NCBI GenBank assembly: GCA_026390435.1
Contig: JAPLFY010000121.1
Location: 1 to 42,244 of the forward strand
Direction of reading: 5' to 3'
DNA length: 42,244 bases
From: Pseudomonadota bacterium
Lineage (GTDB): Bacteria; Bdellovibrionota_B; Oligoflexia; Oligoflexales; CAIYRB01
This document shows, one piece after another, positions 34,321-42,183 of this stretch (its first letter is position 1; the number at the start of each line of letters is the position of its first letter). Position numbers and translations under genes: made by a program. Below the pieces are notes generated by a model. It worked only from the letters and a program-made list of their open reading frames with translations, ran no database searches and was not told where the DNA came from.

Positions 34321-35919
34321 CTATCTGATCACGGTATCCTTCCGCCCCTTGCTTTCGCTGGCGACCGGATAATCCAGATTGAAGTGAATCCCTCTAGACT
34401 CCTTGCGCGCCATCGCACATCTGATTGTCAGAGCCGCGACCAAAGCCAAATTCCTCACCTCTAGCAGTGCATCATTGACTTGGTAGTCCCAGTAGTAGGT
34501 ATCCAGCTCTTCCCGCAGTGCCGTAATCCGACTTAGGGCTCTCTTGAGACGCTTGTCGCTACGAACGATGCCTACGTAGTGCCACATCAATCGTCTGATT
34601 TCGTCCCAGATGTGGGACAGCACGACCACTTCATCGGCAGGAGCGTCACCCTGAGTGCTCCACTCGGGAACTGGCAGGGTCGCGCAGTCCTCGCTGACTG
34701 CTGTCGCCTGTGTTAGCACGTCTTCCGCAGCTCGATCGGCAAACACCAGCGCCTCGAGCAGGCTATTGGAGGCCAAGCGATTGGCTCCGTGCAATCCTGT
34801 GCATGCTGTCTCACCAAGCGCATACAACCCGGCAATACCGGTGCGGCCATGACTATCCGTAACAATGCCACCACAACTATAGTGTGCGGCGGGCACCACG
34901 GGAATCATGTCGGTGACCATGTCGATGCCGAACTTCTTGCAAGTCGCATAGATATTAGGGAAGTGCTTAACGATGAATGCTTCACCAAGGTGCCGCACAT
35001 CTAGAAACACATTGGTTTCGCCGGTTTTCTTCAGCTCACTATCAATGGCACGAGCAACAATGTCGCGCGGAGCCAGTTCCGCCAGGGGATGATAAGCGCG
35101 CATAAATTCTACGCCACGCCGATCCTTCAGCTTGCCGCCCTCGCCCCGTACCGCCTCTGAAATGAGAAAGTTTTTCGCCTGCGGATGGTAAAGACAGGTC
35201 GGATGGAACTGCATGAATTCAAGATTAGCCACTCGGCAACCGGCCCGCCAGCCCATTGCCAAACCATCGCCAGTCGCAATATCTGGATTGGATGTATAGA
35301 GATATACCTTTCCGTGACCACCCGTGCAGAGAAAGGTGTTGCGGCTACGCACGGTGCTGATTTGCTGGGTCTGACGGTCGAGCACATAGGCACCGATACA
35401 GCGATTTTGCGCGAAGTCTGGGGCATATTTATCAGTCGTCAGCAAATCTACAGCCATAACGTGTTCAATGATGGTGATATTAGGCTCGGCACGGGCCCGT
35501 GCGATCAGAGTCCTCAGCACCCCCTGTCCGGTGAAATCATCGACATGAATCACGCGGCGGTGCGAGTGTCCGCCTTCTTGCGTCAGATGAAAGTGGCCCG
35601 ATGCCGAATCTTCCGCTGAAAACGGCACACCTAGCCCGGCTAATTCCCCAATTAGCCGCGGCCCAGCGGTGACGACCATCTCGACCACGTCGCGCCGACA
35701 AAGACCTGCTCCAGCAACCATCGTGTCCTCGATGTGCCGGTCAAAAGAGTCCCCTTCATCGAGAACTCCAGCGATGCCGCCCTGCGCCCACCAAGTGTTG
35801 CTGTCGGTGAGTCCGCCCTTGGCAATCACCAACACTTTTTGCTGCTTCGCCAACTTAAGTGCGAGCGAAAGGCCAGCGATACCGGAGCCGATGATTAGAT
35901 TTTCGATGTTTTGCCTCAC
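34321..35919 (-). CDS. nadB: L-aspartate oxidase (NAD biosynthesis)
   Basis: 532 residues from GTG 35919, preferred because AAAGGG lies five bases upstream; the in-frame TTG at 35961 has none. The FAD-binding GSGIAGLSLALKLA is at the N-terminus, followed by the NadB signature TWWAQGGIAGV, the EGGHSHRRVIHVDDFTGQGV substrate-site region and C-terminal FAD segment GLHGANRLASNSLLEALVFADRAA. The flavoprotein oxidises L-aspartate to iminoaspartate, the first step of de novo NAD synthesis, and is cytoplasmic. The partner nadA and nadC genes are not in the window. Length is normal for the family. The gap to pgsA start (35920-36063) is a divergent region without a recognised promoter. Confidence 0.97.
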   Translation of the reverse strand: MRQNIENLIIGSGIAGLSLALKLAKQQKVLVIAKGGLTDSNTWWAQGGIAGVLDEGDSFDRHIEDTMVAGAGLCRRDVVEMVVTAGPRLIGELAGLGVPFSAEDSASGHFHLTQEGGHSHRRVIHVDDFTGQGVLRTLIARARAEPNITIIEHVMAVDLLTTDKYAPDFAQNRCIGAYVLDRQTQQISTVRSRNTFLCTGGHGKVYLYTSNPDIATGDGLAMGWRAGCRVANLEFMQFHPTCLYHPQAKNFLISEAVRGEGGKLKDRRGVEFMRAYHPLAELAPRDIVARAIDSELKKTGETNVFLDVRHLGEAFIVKHFPNIYATCKKFGIDMVTDMIPVVPAAHYSCGGIVTDSHGRTGIAGLYALGETACTGLHGANRLASNSLLEALVFADRAAEDVLTQATAVSEDCATLPVPEWSTQGDAPADEVVVLSHIWDEIRRLMWHYVGIVRSDKRLKRALSRITALREELDTYYWDYQVNDALLEVRNLALVAALTIRCAMARKESRGIHFNLDYPVASESKGRKDTVIR

Positions 35920-36063
35920 AAGAGCCCTTTCGCCGGTAATGCTAGCGCGCCCTGTTGACAAGGTGCGGCTTCGCAGCCTAAATGAAGGAACGTTAATCTA
36001 GCCGGGTGTACCACTGAATTCCGTACCCAGGTGACTGGCGTGACTAGCCTAAAGGAAGTGCGC

Positions 36064-36636
36064 ATGTCGACTCTTTCCGCAACAGGGCAGTGGCTGAAAA
36101 ATCTGCCCAACAAGCTCACCATCGCTCGGATACTGGCCATTCCAGTACTGCTGGTTGGGTACCCTCTAACCGAAGCCTTACACGTACCCTGTGCCATATT
36201 ATTCGCACTGGCCGCGGTCACTGACCTACTTGATGGCTACTTAGCGCGAAAATATGGCAATGTCACGCCCCTAGGTGCCCTACTCGACCCCATTGCCGAC
36301 AAGATGCTGGTCGCCTCGACGCTAGTGCTGCTTGCCAACTCAGGCGCAGTACCGGCATTACTTGCTGGCCTACTGATTTGCCGCGACATCGGTGTCAACG
36401 GGGTCCGCCTCATGGCGCTAGAAAAGCAAGTGACCATCGAGGTCAGCGACTTTGGCAAACTGAAGACAGTGGTCCTACTCGGTGCCATCTTCTGCCTGCT
36501 GATTAATAAGCGCATGTTCGATTTGCCACTGCGGGAGATCGGCATGATCGGCCTGTGGGTCGGCCTATTGCTGTCACTTTATTCGGCGTGGGCTTATGGC
36601 GAGGGCTTTTTAAAAATGATCAAAAATCCCCCCTAA
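36064..36636 (+). CDS. pgsA: CDP-diacylglycerol-glycerol-3-phosphate 3-phosphatidyltransferase
   Basis: 190 residues from ATG 36064, with AAAGGAAG about five bases upstream; GTG 36031 in frame lacks a site. The CDP-alcohol phosphatidyltransferase motif DLLDGYLAR...G...D...D is complete (Asp54, Asp57, Gly58, Ala61, Arg62, Gly71, Asp75, Asp79). About four to five membrane helices fit the family. It makes phosphatidylglycerol phosphate, the committed step to phosphatidylglycerol and cardiolipin, at the inner membrane. The first residues NLPNKLTIARILAIPV are typical of PgsA. Other CDP-alcohol transferases are possible, but the overall pattern favours PgsA. Confidence 0.92.
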   Translation: MSTLSATGQWLKNLPNKLTIARILAIPVLLVGYPLTEALHVPCAILFALAAVTDLLDGYLARKYGNVTPLGALLDPIADKMLVASTLVLLANSGAVPALLAGLLICRDIGVNGVRLMALEKQVTIEVSDFGKLKTVVLLGAIFCLLINKRMFDLPLREIGMIGLWVGLLLSLYSAWAYGEGFLKMIKNPP

Positions 36637-36775
36637 ACGAAGTCTCACCGGCTAGTTAGGGATCACGCGTTACCCCCTCCGATTTGCCGCAAGCCCTCAA
36701 GGACTAAGCTTTTTTACCAATTTACCGAAACCATAGACGAAGGACATTGGACTCGGCTCGGAGGCCCCGCGAACT

Positions 36776-37654
36776 TTGAAAGCGCAGACTCCCATTGTTG
36801 ACATCAAGCTACTGACGACCTCGAAGGACGTCAGCCTGAGACGTCTGCGCAATTTTGTCGCTCCACTTGGTGGCACCTCACAAATTTTCCACGCCTACGA
36901 AGACGTATTAAAATATCTGCAGACAGTGCCGAAGCCACGCACTCAGAACATTATCATTCATGATCACACGGTCGTTCTGACTGACTCGGAACTGCAGCAG
37001 TTACAGCTTCTCTGCCGCGTGTTCACGCTGAAGCCAGAAGCGACAAAAAACACCCCAGCCGCCACCCCTCCTTCGACCGATCTGCTGAGCGAGACCTACG
37101 CTGAATGTTCGCTTAATACATTTTTTGAGTCGCCGGTGATTAGACGAAGCATGGCACAGCTAGTGCTTTGGCCACCGATGTTCGACGCCGGAGCATTACT
37201 CGGCTGGGGCCACGCAACCCACACCTGGCAGGCGCAGTCGAAAAGCCGGCTGAGCGAGGCTAGTATCGCGTTTACTCGCGGCCTCTGTCTGAGCGGCGAG
37301 GGCCGACGCCTGGTTGAGGTTTTCAGTCATCATTTGCAAACCCGTCTGCCGAGTCTGCAAGTGGAGGTCAACGAGGTCACTTTCGGCTCCGACGGTATGC
37401 TCGTCATGGTCTCGGCTGATTGCCAAGTAAAGCCTGGTCATGACCTTGAACTTGCCACGATCGTAGATGATTTACGGCAACATCAATTGCCGATCAATAT
37501 CATCAACCACAAGGCGGCAGATCGAATCGAAATCATCGGACTTTATTACCCTTTTTCCGCACCACCTCAAAAAGGTGAGGGCGTAATCTTGGTATTCAAT
37601 CGGCAGCCCCAACAGAGCCAAATCGTGCCTGCGCCAATGCCCGTCGCTAGTTGA
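36776..37654 (+). CDS. Protein of unknown function, possible degenerate receiver-like N-terminus
   Basis: 292 residues from TTG 36776; GGAGG (36760-36764) is 11 bases upstream, a little far, and no better start exists. No signal peptide or membrane helix is seen. Residues about 7-95 read as alternating strands and helices (DIKLLTTSKD, NFVAPLGG, NIIIHDHTVVL), like a receiver domain without the phospho-acceptor Asp. This is a weak impression. A Thr/Pro-rich linker (about 98-105) leads to a C-terminal part with QLVLWPPMFDAGALLGWGH and VNEVTFGSDGMLVMVSADCQ, for which I recognise no family. It stands alone between pgsA and the kinase, with 120-140 base gaps. Confidence 0.65.
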   Translation: MKAQTPIVDIKLLTTSKDVSLRRLRNFVAPLGGTSQIFHAYEDVLKYLQTVPKPRTQNIIIHDHTVVLTDSELQQLQLLCRVFTLKPEATKNTPAATPPSTDLLSETYAECSLNTFFESPVIRRSMAQLVLWPPMFDAGALLGWGHATHTWQAQSKSRLSEASIAFTRGLCLSGEGRRLVEVFSHHLQTRLPSLQVEVNEVTFGSDGMLVMVSADCQVKPGHDLELATIVDDLRQHQLPINIINHKAADRIEIIGLYYPFSAPPQKGEGVILVFNRQPQQSQIVPAPMPVAS

Positions 37655-37792
37655 CCAGAGTCGCTAGAGGACGCCAACTCGCACGATGACAATCTAATCA
37701 ATTCCAGTTACAGTGCCGCCTCTTACAATCGTTGGCTGGGGACTATGCAGAGCGCTTGTGCCATCCGGTCCCCACCCTGTTAGGAGCGCGCC

Positions 37793-38767
37793 ATGAAAAA
37801 CCTAGACGTCGTCGGCATCTGTAACGCCCTCGTGGACATTCTCATCAACGTCGAGGAAGACGACCTGGTCAAGCTCGGTCTGCGCAAAGGTGTGATGCAC
37901 CTTGTCGACGGTGACCGTCAGGCGGAAGTGTTACGTCACTTTGCCAATAAACCGCACGCGGTCGAACTCGGTGGATCGGCGATGAATGCGATCAGAACTC
38001 TGGCGCAGCTAGAAAAACGCACAGCCTTTGCCGGCATGGTTGGTTCCGATATCTATGGCGATCGGATCGTAGCGCGCATGCATCAACTGGGCATCACCGC
38101 CAAGCTCGGCAAAAGTACGGAACCCACCGGATCTTGCGTCATCTTGATCACTCCGGATGGTGAGCGGACGATGAATACTCACTTAGGCGCCAGTCGCCTC
38201 TATGGTCACGCGGAAGTGCCCCACGCCGAGATCGAAAAGGCGAAACTGCTCCACTTCTGCGGTTACCAGTGGGATACCGATGAACAAAAACGGGCGATTC
38301 GTCAGGCCGTAGATACCGCAAAGTCGCACGGCACGCTGGTCTCTTTTGACGTTGCCGATCCGTTCGCGGTCGATCGCAGCCGTGAGGCCTTTCTGAAAGT
38401 CATTGCCGACGACGCCGACATCGTCTTCGCCAATCGTGAAGAAGCCAAAATGCTGTACGGCACCACAGCTGAAGATGCTGCGGTACGAATCGCCGCAACT
38501 GGTGCCATTGCCGTAGTCAAACTCGGTGCCGATGGTGCTCTGATTCAAAAAGGCCACGAACAGTTCCGCATCGCCCCAGTGCCGACGCAGGTTGTCGACA
38601 CGACAGCTGCAGGGGACATGTTCGCAGCAGGCTTCCTGTATGGCTTTACCTCTGGTCGCACCCTGGCGGCTTCTGGCCAAATTGCAGCCACCCTGGCGAG
38701 TGATGTCATCAGCCGGGTTGGTGCGACCGTTTCGGATATCGCATTGGGCACGGCCGCACGCTTGTAA
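37793..38767 (+). CDS. PfkB-family carbohydrate/nucleoside kinase (adenosine kinase-like)
   Basis: 324 residues, standard for the family. The N-terminal glycine motif ELGGSAMNAIRTLAQL (58-73) and the C-terminal PfkB signature VDTTAAGDMFAAGFLYG (268-284) are clear; Asp275 is the catalytic base. The DTTAAGD form and YGFTSGR region resemble bacterial adenosine kinase-like members more than fructokinases, though substrate cannot be set by eye. It phosphorylates a sugar or nucleoside with ATP in the cytoplasm. ATG 37793 has TAGGAG about six bases upstream. The hairpin GGAGCCTT/AAGGCTCC (38785-38803) follows the stop. Confidence 0.88.
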   Translation: MKNLDVVGICNALVDILINVEEDDLVKLGLRKGVMHLVDGDRQAEVLRHFANKPHAVELGGSAMNAIRTLAQLEKRTAFAGMVGSDIYGDRIVARMHQLGITAKLGKSTEPTGSCVILITPDGERTMNTHLGASRLYGHAEVPHAEIEKAKLLHFCGYQWDTDEQKRAIRQAVDTAKSHGTLVSFDVADPFAVDRSREAFLKVIADDADIVFANREEAKMLYGTTAEDAAVRIAATGAIAVVKLGADGALIQKGHEQFRIAPVPTQVVDTTAAGDMFAAGFLYGFTSGRTLAASGQIAATLASDVISRVGATVSDIALGTAARL

Positions 38768-38784
38768 GTGCTTGCGTGATTCGG

Positions 38785-38803
38785 GGAGCCTTACCAAGGC
38801 TCC
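38785..38803 (+). terminator. Hairpin after the PfkB-family gene
   Basis: GGAGCCTT (38785-38792) pairs with AAGGCTCC (38796-38803) around ACC, 18 bases after the stop. There is no T-tract, so it is at most a weak terminator or a pause site. It also covers the stop codon of the converging small gene. Confidence 0.4.
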
Positions 38804-39099
38804 GGCTTCATCGGGGGATTTAGGGAGCGGCGGTCGGTGGCCAACGGCAGATAAAAATCCGCGCCGCGCAGCAAATCCCAGTAGTAGGCTTCAGCCTCGG
38901 TTTTTTTGCGGAATTCCACATAAGACTCACGAAATTCCTTTAATTCAGGAATAGTGTAACTTACGTGGACTCGGTACTTGCCGGTTGGCAAAAACTCAAA
39001 CCACACTTTATTTGCTGTATAGGCTTCGGCGGTTGAGGATCTCCCCCACCCTACCCAAATACCAGCAAACAACAGCACCGAGAAAAAGCTCGAGCGCAT
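38791..39099 (-). CDS. Small exported protein of unknown function
   Basis: 102 residues with a signal peptide (hydrophobic 4-18, then SSTAEA near 21-26 as a likely cleavage region). The mature part of about 75 residues reads as beta hairpin (KVWFEFLPTGKYRVHVSYTIPEL), followed by a charged helix EFRKKTEAEAYYWDLL. It is probably periplasmic or secreted. No family is recognised. Minus-strand AGGGGGAC lies seven bases before ATG 39099. Its stop is inside the hairpin following the kinase gene. Confidence 0.75.
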   Translation of the reverse strand: MRSSFFSVLLFAGIWVGWGRSSTAEAYTANKVWFEFLPTGKYRVHVSYTIPELKEFRESYVEFRKKTEAEAYYWDLLRGADFYLPLATDRRSLNPPMKPEPW

Positions 39100-39237
39100 G
39101 ATTAAAGTCCCCCTTCTCTACTGACTCTTCGGAGGGATACGGTGTCAGCTTGAGCTAAGCACAATGGTTTACTCACTGATTTCCCGGATGACTTCATGCT
39201 AACCCTGGTATATCAATTTGATTCTTGAATTAAGCCA

Positions 39238-40050
39238 GTGGAGCAGCACCGTCCAATGTCCATTACGACGACAGATAATAAAAACGCTAAGGCCACCAGC
39301 CCAGTAACCAGCGGCAGCAAGGCTATAGAGGCGAAGCCGGGCTTCTTTAGTTTCGACAACCTGCGCAGCTTAGGTGTGCTTCTTGTGGTGATCCTGGCCC
39401 TGCGCTGGTCGATTGCCTCGCCCTATCATGTGCCGACTGCGTCGATGGAGCCGACGATTAAAGTTGGCGACCGCCTGCTAGCCTTCAAGTTGGCTTATAA
39501 TCTCAAGGTCCCATTCACCGATGTCACCGTCGGCAACTGGGGCACGCCTAAACGCGGCGACATCATCGTCTTTAAATACCCGCGGGATCCTGATGTTGAC
39601 TATGTTAAGCGCGTCGTGGCGGTCGCGGGTGATGAGATTCGGCTAGTCGATGACATCTTGTACGTGAACAATCAGCCGCAGCAACGGAGCGACGTCCTTT
39701 CGGAACGTGACGTGCTGAAGGACATTGATGATCAAAAGGACATCAAGCTGCTCTACCAGGAAAGTCTCTTTGGCCTCGATCACTATGTGATGCAGAATAT
39801 CCCAAGCGCTCGTCATTTTAATCATAGCAACTGGCCTGCTCCGGGCATGGCGCCGTACAAGGTACCTGCCGACTCCGTGTTCTGCATCGGTGACAACCGC
39901 GACAACTCGACGGACTCGAGGGTTTGGGGACAGGTCCCACTGGAATATGTAAGGGGCAAAGCGCTTTTCGTGATCTGGAGCGTTTACACCCCCAGAGAGT
40001 CGACGCTGCCCGTGTTCCGTTTTGATAGATTTGGCAAGTGGCTGTACTAA
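39238..40050 (+). CDS. lepB: Signal peptidase I
   Basis: 270 residues from GTG 39238; ATG 39256 (seventh codon) is an equally possible start since neither has a good ribosome-binding site. One membrane anchor lies at about 46-62. Catalytic Ser69 is in HVPTASMEPTI and Lys124 in DYVKRVVAVAGD; GDNRDNSTDSR is the conserved C-terminal region. It removes signal peptides from exported proteins on the periplasmic face of the inner membrane, so it serves the many exported enzymes of this window. The insertion between the Lys region and GDNRDN is moderately long but not exceptional. Predicted soluble domain length is normal. Confidence 0.96.
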   Translation: MEQHRPMSITTTDNKNAKATSPVTSGSKAIEAKPGFFSFDNLRSLGVLLVVILALRWSIASPYHVPTASMEPTIKVGDRLLAFKLAYNLKVPFTDVTVGNWGTPKRGDIIVFKYPRDPDVDYVKRVVAVAGDEIRLVDDILYVNNQPQQRSDVLSERDVLKDIDDQKDIKLLYQESLFGLDHYVMQNIPSARHFNHSNWPAPGMAPYKVPADSVFCIGDNRDNSTDSRVWGQVPLEYVRGKALFVIWSVYTPRESTLPVFRFDRFGKWLY

Positions 40051-40176
40051 CAACTCGATATATTTGACTTAACTTTTAAAATAACAATTATCATTAAACG
40101 CCGGCTGCCATTCCGCCGATGGATATTTTGTGACCTGCTGTGGTGATTTGCTATCGCGGTTACTGAGAGGTGGATC

Positions 40177-40479
40177 ATGGAAAGCACGCAAGATACGATT
40201 TTCGCTAGAGAGTACTGGACCGGCGACTCCCGCGATGGTGCTGTCGTCAATGGCGACGGTTATCACTATTACCGGATGTCACGAGCCGGCGTGATTCTTG
40301 AGGCATTTGAATTCTACGAAACGGACGAGGGCATCGAAGTCGCCTCACCCTTACCAGAAATGCATAAAGTCGATTGGCTCAATGATTTGGGATTCGAAGA
40401 TATGGACGCTCTGGATCTCATCGATGAGAATGAGTTTGAGCGCATCAAAGTTTTGACACAGACGCATATCAAAGCTTGA
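40177..40479 (+). CDS. Small acidic protein of unknown function
   Basis: 100 residues, strongly acidic (many Asp and Glu in the second half, such as DMDALDLIDENEFE). No signal peptide or membrane helix. The N-terminal half has aromatic residues (REYWTGD, GYHYYRM) suggesting a small globular beta domain. No family is recognised. AGAGGTGG precedes ATG 40177 by about three bases. It converges with a second small acidic gene at 40487, eight bases apart. Confidence 0.7.
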   Translation: MESTQDTIFAREYWTGDSRDGAVVNGDGYHYYRMSRAGVILEAFEFYETDEGIEVASPLPEMHKVDWLNDLGFEDMDALDLIDENEFERIKVLTQTHIKA

Positions 40480-40486
40480 ATGCGGC

Positions 40487-40717
40487 TTAGACCGTAGATT
40501 CGTCCTCATCGTAGCCATCGGCATTTGTTTCACGGCGACGCTGAGCTAGCACGTAGCGATACCAGCTAACCGTATGGTCCACTAACCACTGGTGAGCGGC
40601 ATACTGAGCTGGCGGTATCAGCTCCTCACAATAATCGGCTAGGTCTGCTTCAGACCCCTCGGGATGAGCGCGCATCCACTCCTTGACGGAACGCTTAAAC
40701 TGATTTGCGTCGAACAT
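40487..40717 (-). CDS. Small protein of unknown function
   Basis: 76 residues from ATG 40717, chosen for the GAGGAAGGG box six bases upstream; a TTG at 40747 has none. It is helical, with two or three predicted helices (KRSVKEWMRAHP, ADLADYCEELIPPA, QYAAHQWLVDHTVSWYRYVLAQRRR), and ends with an acidic tail (DGYDEDEST). No signal peptide and no recognised family. It converges with the 40177 gene, with seven bases between their stops. Confidence 0.7.
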   Translation of the reverse strand: MFDANQFKRSVKEWMRAHPEGSEADLADYCEELIPPAQYAAHQWLVDHTVSWYRYVLAQRRRETNADGYDEDESTV

Positions 40718-40885
40718 GCATCGCCCTTCCTCAAATGATGGCCTCAAGTCACCCGCATGTTATAGATTGCGGAAAGACACCTAGCGTGGCAGCAAACATA
40801 TGTCGAACCAGACTCTAACTTTTACTTCGGCAATTTCTGCCGCCGCTTTAGGCAAAAACTTCCCAACGTTGACCACAGGTAGACC

Positions 40886-41560
40886 ATGACGGACCAACTA
40901 ACCCTCGGAAACTTTGTTGATTTAGCGGCTTGTTTGCATGGCTCTCGTTTTATCGAGACCAATCCATTTGCATACGTTGGTAAAGCGCTGGGACCCTGGG
41001 TTGAGACCTTGTTAGATGAATTGGGTGTAGGCGATCAGCCGCTCGTGCTTGGAAGCGTGGCGACGGGCGCATACGTGCAAGGTCGTGTCTACGTGGCAGA
41101 GGGTGCCACTATTGAGCCAACGGCCTATGTCCAGGGCCCCTGTTATATCGGCCCCGGTGCGGAAATACGCCACGGAGCCTATATCCGTGGTCAGGTGTAT
41201 ATCGGACCAAAAGCAGTGGTTGGGCACACCACCGAAGTCAAAGGGTCGATATTCTTCGATCACGCAAAAGCAGGACATTTTGCCTACGTCGGTGACAGCA
41301 TCCTCGGTCGCGACACTAACCTTGGTGCAGGAACAAAACTTGCCAATTTACCGTTGCGCCGTAGCGTCATCAAGGTCATGCATCCTAAAACCGGAGCCTG
41401 GCTTAGCACTGGTTTGCACAAGTTTAGCGCCATCATGGGCGACGAATCGCAAACGGGCTGCAATGCAGTGCTATCGCCCGGCACCCTGCTGATGCCAAAG
41501 ACGGCGGTCTTGCCCTGCGTACATTACCGCGGGACTTTAACGCATGGGATTGCGCGCTAA
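40886..41560 (+). CDS. Left-handed beta-helix protein, GlmU-like acetyltransferase domain
   Basis: 224 residues. A run of hexapeptide repeats ([LIV]-G-x4, for example VLGSVATGAYVQGRV, YIGPGAEIRHGAYI) starts near 50. Residues HAKAGHFAYVGDSILGRDTNLGAGTKLAN (126-154) match the acetyltransferase half of GlmU and include His131, equivalent to its catalytic His. The uridylyltransferase half of GlmU is absent; the first 45 residues are a short helical segment. It may acetylate a sugar-1-phosphate or act with another nucleotidyltransferase. ATG 40886 follows CAGGTAGACC. It is monocistronic as far as visible. Confidence 0.8.
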   Translation: MTDQLTLGNFVDLAACLHGSRFIETNPFAYVGKALGPWVETLLDELGVGDQPLVLGSVATGAYVQGRVYVAEGATIEPTAYVQGPCYIGPGAEIRHGAYIRGQVYIGPKAVVGHTTEVKGSIFFDHAKAGHFAYVGDSILGRDTNLGAGTKLANLPLRRSVIKVMHPKTGAWLSTGLHKFSAIMGDESQTGCNAVLSPGTLLMPKTAVLPCVHYRGTLTHGIAR

Positions 41561-41621
41561 GGGACGCACTGGCGGTAAAGAGTGCGGGCTTCGGGCATAT
41601 GAACCGGAGACATACGTGACC

Positions 41622-41645
41622 AAACAGAACCAATTCTTGGTTGTT
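41622..41645. terminator. Possible terminator after the hexapeptide-repeat gene
   Basis: AACCAA (41628-41633) pairs with TTGGTT (41637-41642) around TTC, with additional AAAC/GTTT pairing outside. The trailing T run is short (GTTT), so termination strength is doubtful. Confidence 0.4.
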
Positions 41646-41666
41646 TAGGACTAGTATCAGACCCAG

Positions 41667-41693
41667 AAAATCCATATAATAGTTATGGATTTT
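41667..41693. promoter_or_regulatory. Palindromic promoter/operator upstream of the truncated ATPase gene
   Basis: AAAATCCATA (41667-41676) and TATGGATTTT (41684-41693) are perfect 10-bp inverted copies with a 7-base centre. The perfect -10 box TATAAT (41675-41680) lies inside the left half and centre. No convincing -35 box is seen, so a regulator binding the palindrome could activate or block transcription of the gene at 41726. Confidence 0.6.
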
Positions 41694-41725
41694 CATCAAA
41701 ATCAGCATCAAAGCTGCGGATTTCT

Positions 41726-42169
41726 ATGTACACGCGTTTACTCAACCTACCGAAGTTATTAGAGAAACGCTCACACTTCTTGTTTGGTGCCAGGGCTACT
41801 GGCAAGTCGACGCTTATCGAGCAGACGTTGCCCGAGGCACAGGTTATAGACCTCCTTCACGCCAAAACGTTCTCATCGCTGCTGCGCAATCCCAGCGCGC
41901 TTGCCGACATGATTATCGATCCGAAGCGATTGGTCGTTATCGATGAAATCCAGAAGCTTCCTAATCTGTTGGATGAAGTGCAGCGACTCATGACGAAGGC
42001 GCAGATTCGCTTTCTGCTGACCGGATCGAGCGCGCGCAAGCTCAAGCACGGGGGCGCCAACTTGCTCGCAGGTCGCGCTCGGGAGGCGCGACTTTTTCCG
42101 CTGATTTATCTTTGGTGCCGTAAAACCCTGCCATTCATGGCGGGGATATCAGGCACCAGCCCGAGCTAG
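41726..42169 (+). pseudogene. Truncated AAA_14/DUF4143-type ATPase
   Basis: 147 residues. Walker A GARATGKST (22-30), Walker B RLVVIDEIQ (68-76), sensor-1-like RFLLTGSSARK and GRAREARLFPL are the N-terminal half of AAA_14 ATPases, which usually exceed 350 residues and carry a C-terminal DUF4143 nuclease-like domain. The frame runs into unrelated residues after LFPL and stops at TAG 42167-42169; the remaining 75 bases do not restore the domain in any frame. It looks broken by frameshift or deletion, but a shortened functional version cannot be excluded. No strong ribosome-binding site precedes ATG 41726. The near-palindrome GCTAGCGC/GCGTTAGC (42165-42183) at the break may be repeat-derived. 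Confidence 0.6.
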
Positions 42170-42183
42170 CGCGAAGCGTTAGC
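42165..42183. repeat. Short palindromic element at the end of the truncated ATPase gene
   Basis: GCTAGCGC (42165-42172) and GCGTTAGC (42176-42183) are inverted copies with one G-T mismatch and a GAA centre. It overlaps the TAG stop. It resembles short extragenic palindromes found at breakpoints, but only one copy is visible here. Confidence 0.35.

Noticed and set aside
38183-38797. 204-codon minus-strand open frame
   Set aside because: Antisense to the PfkB-family kinase with its full signature; no independent evidence.
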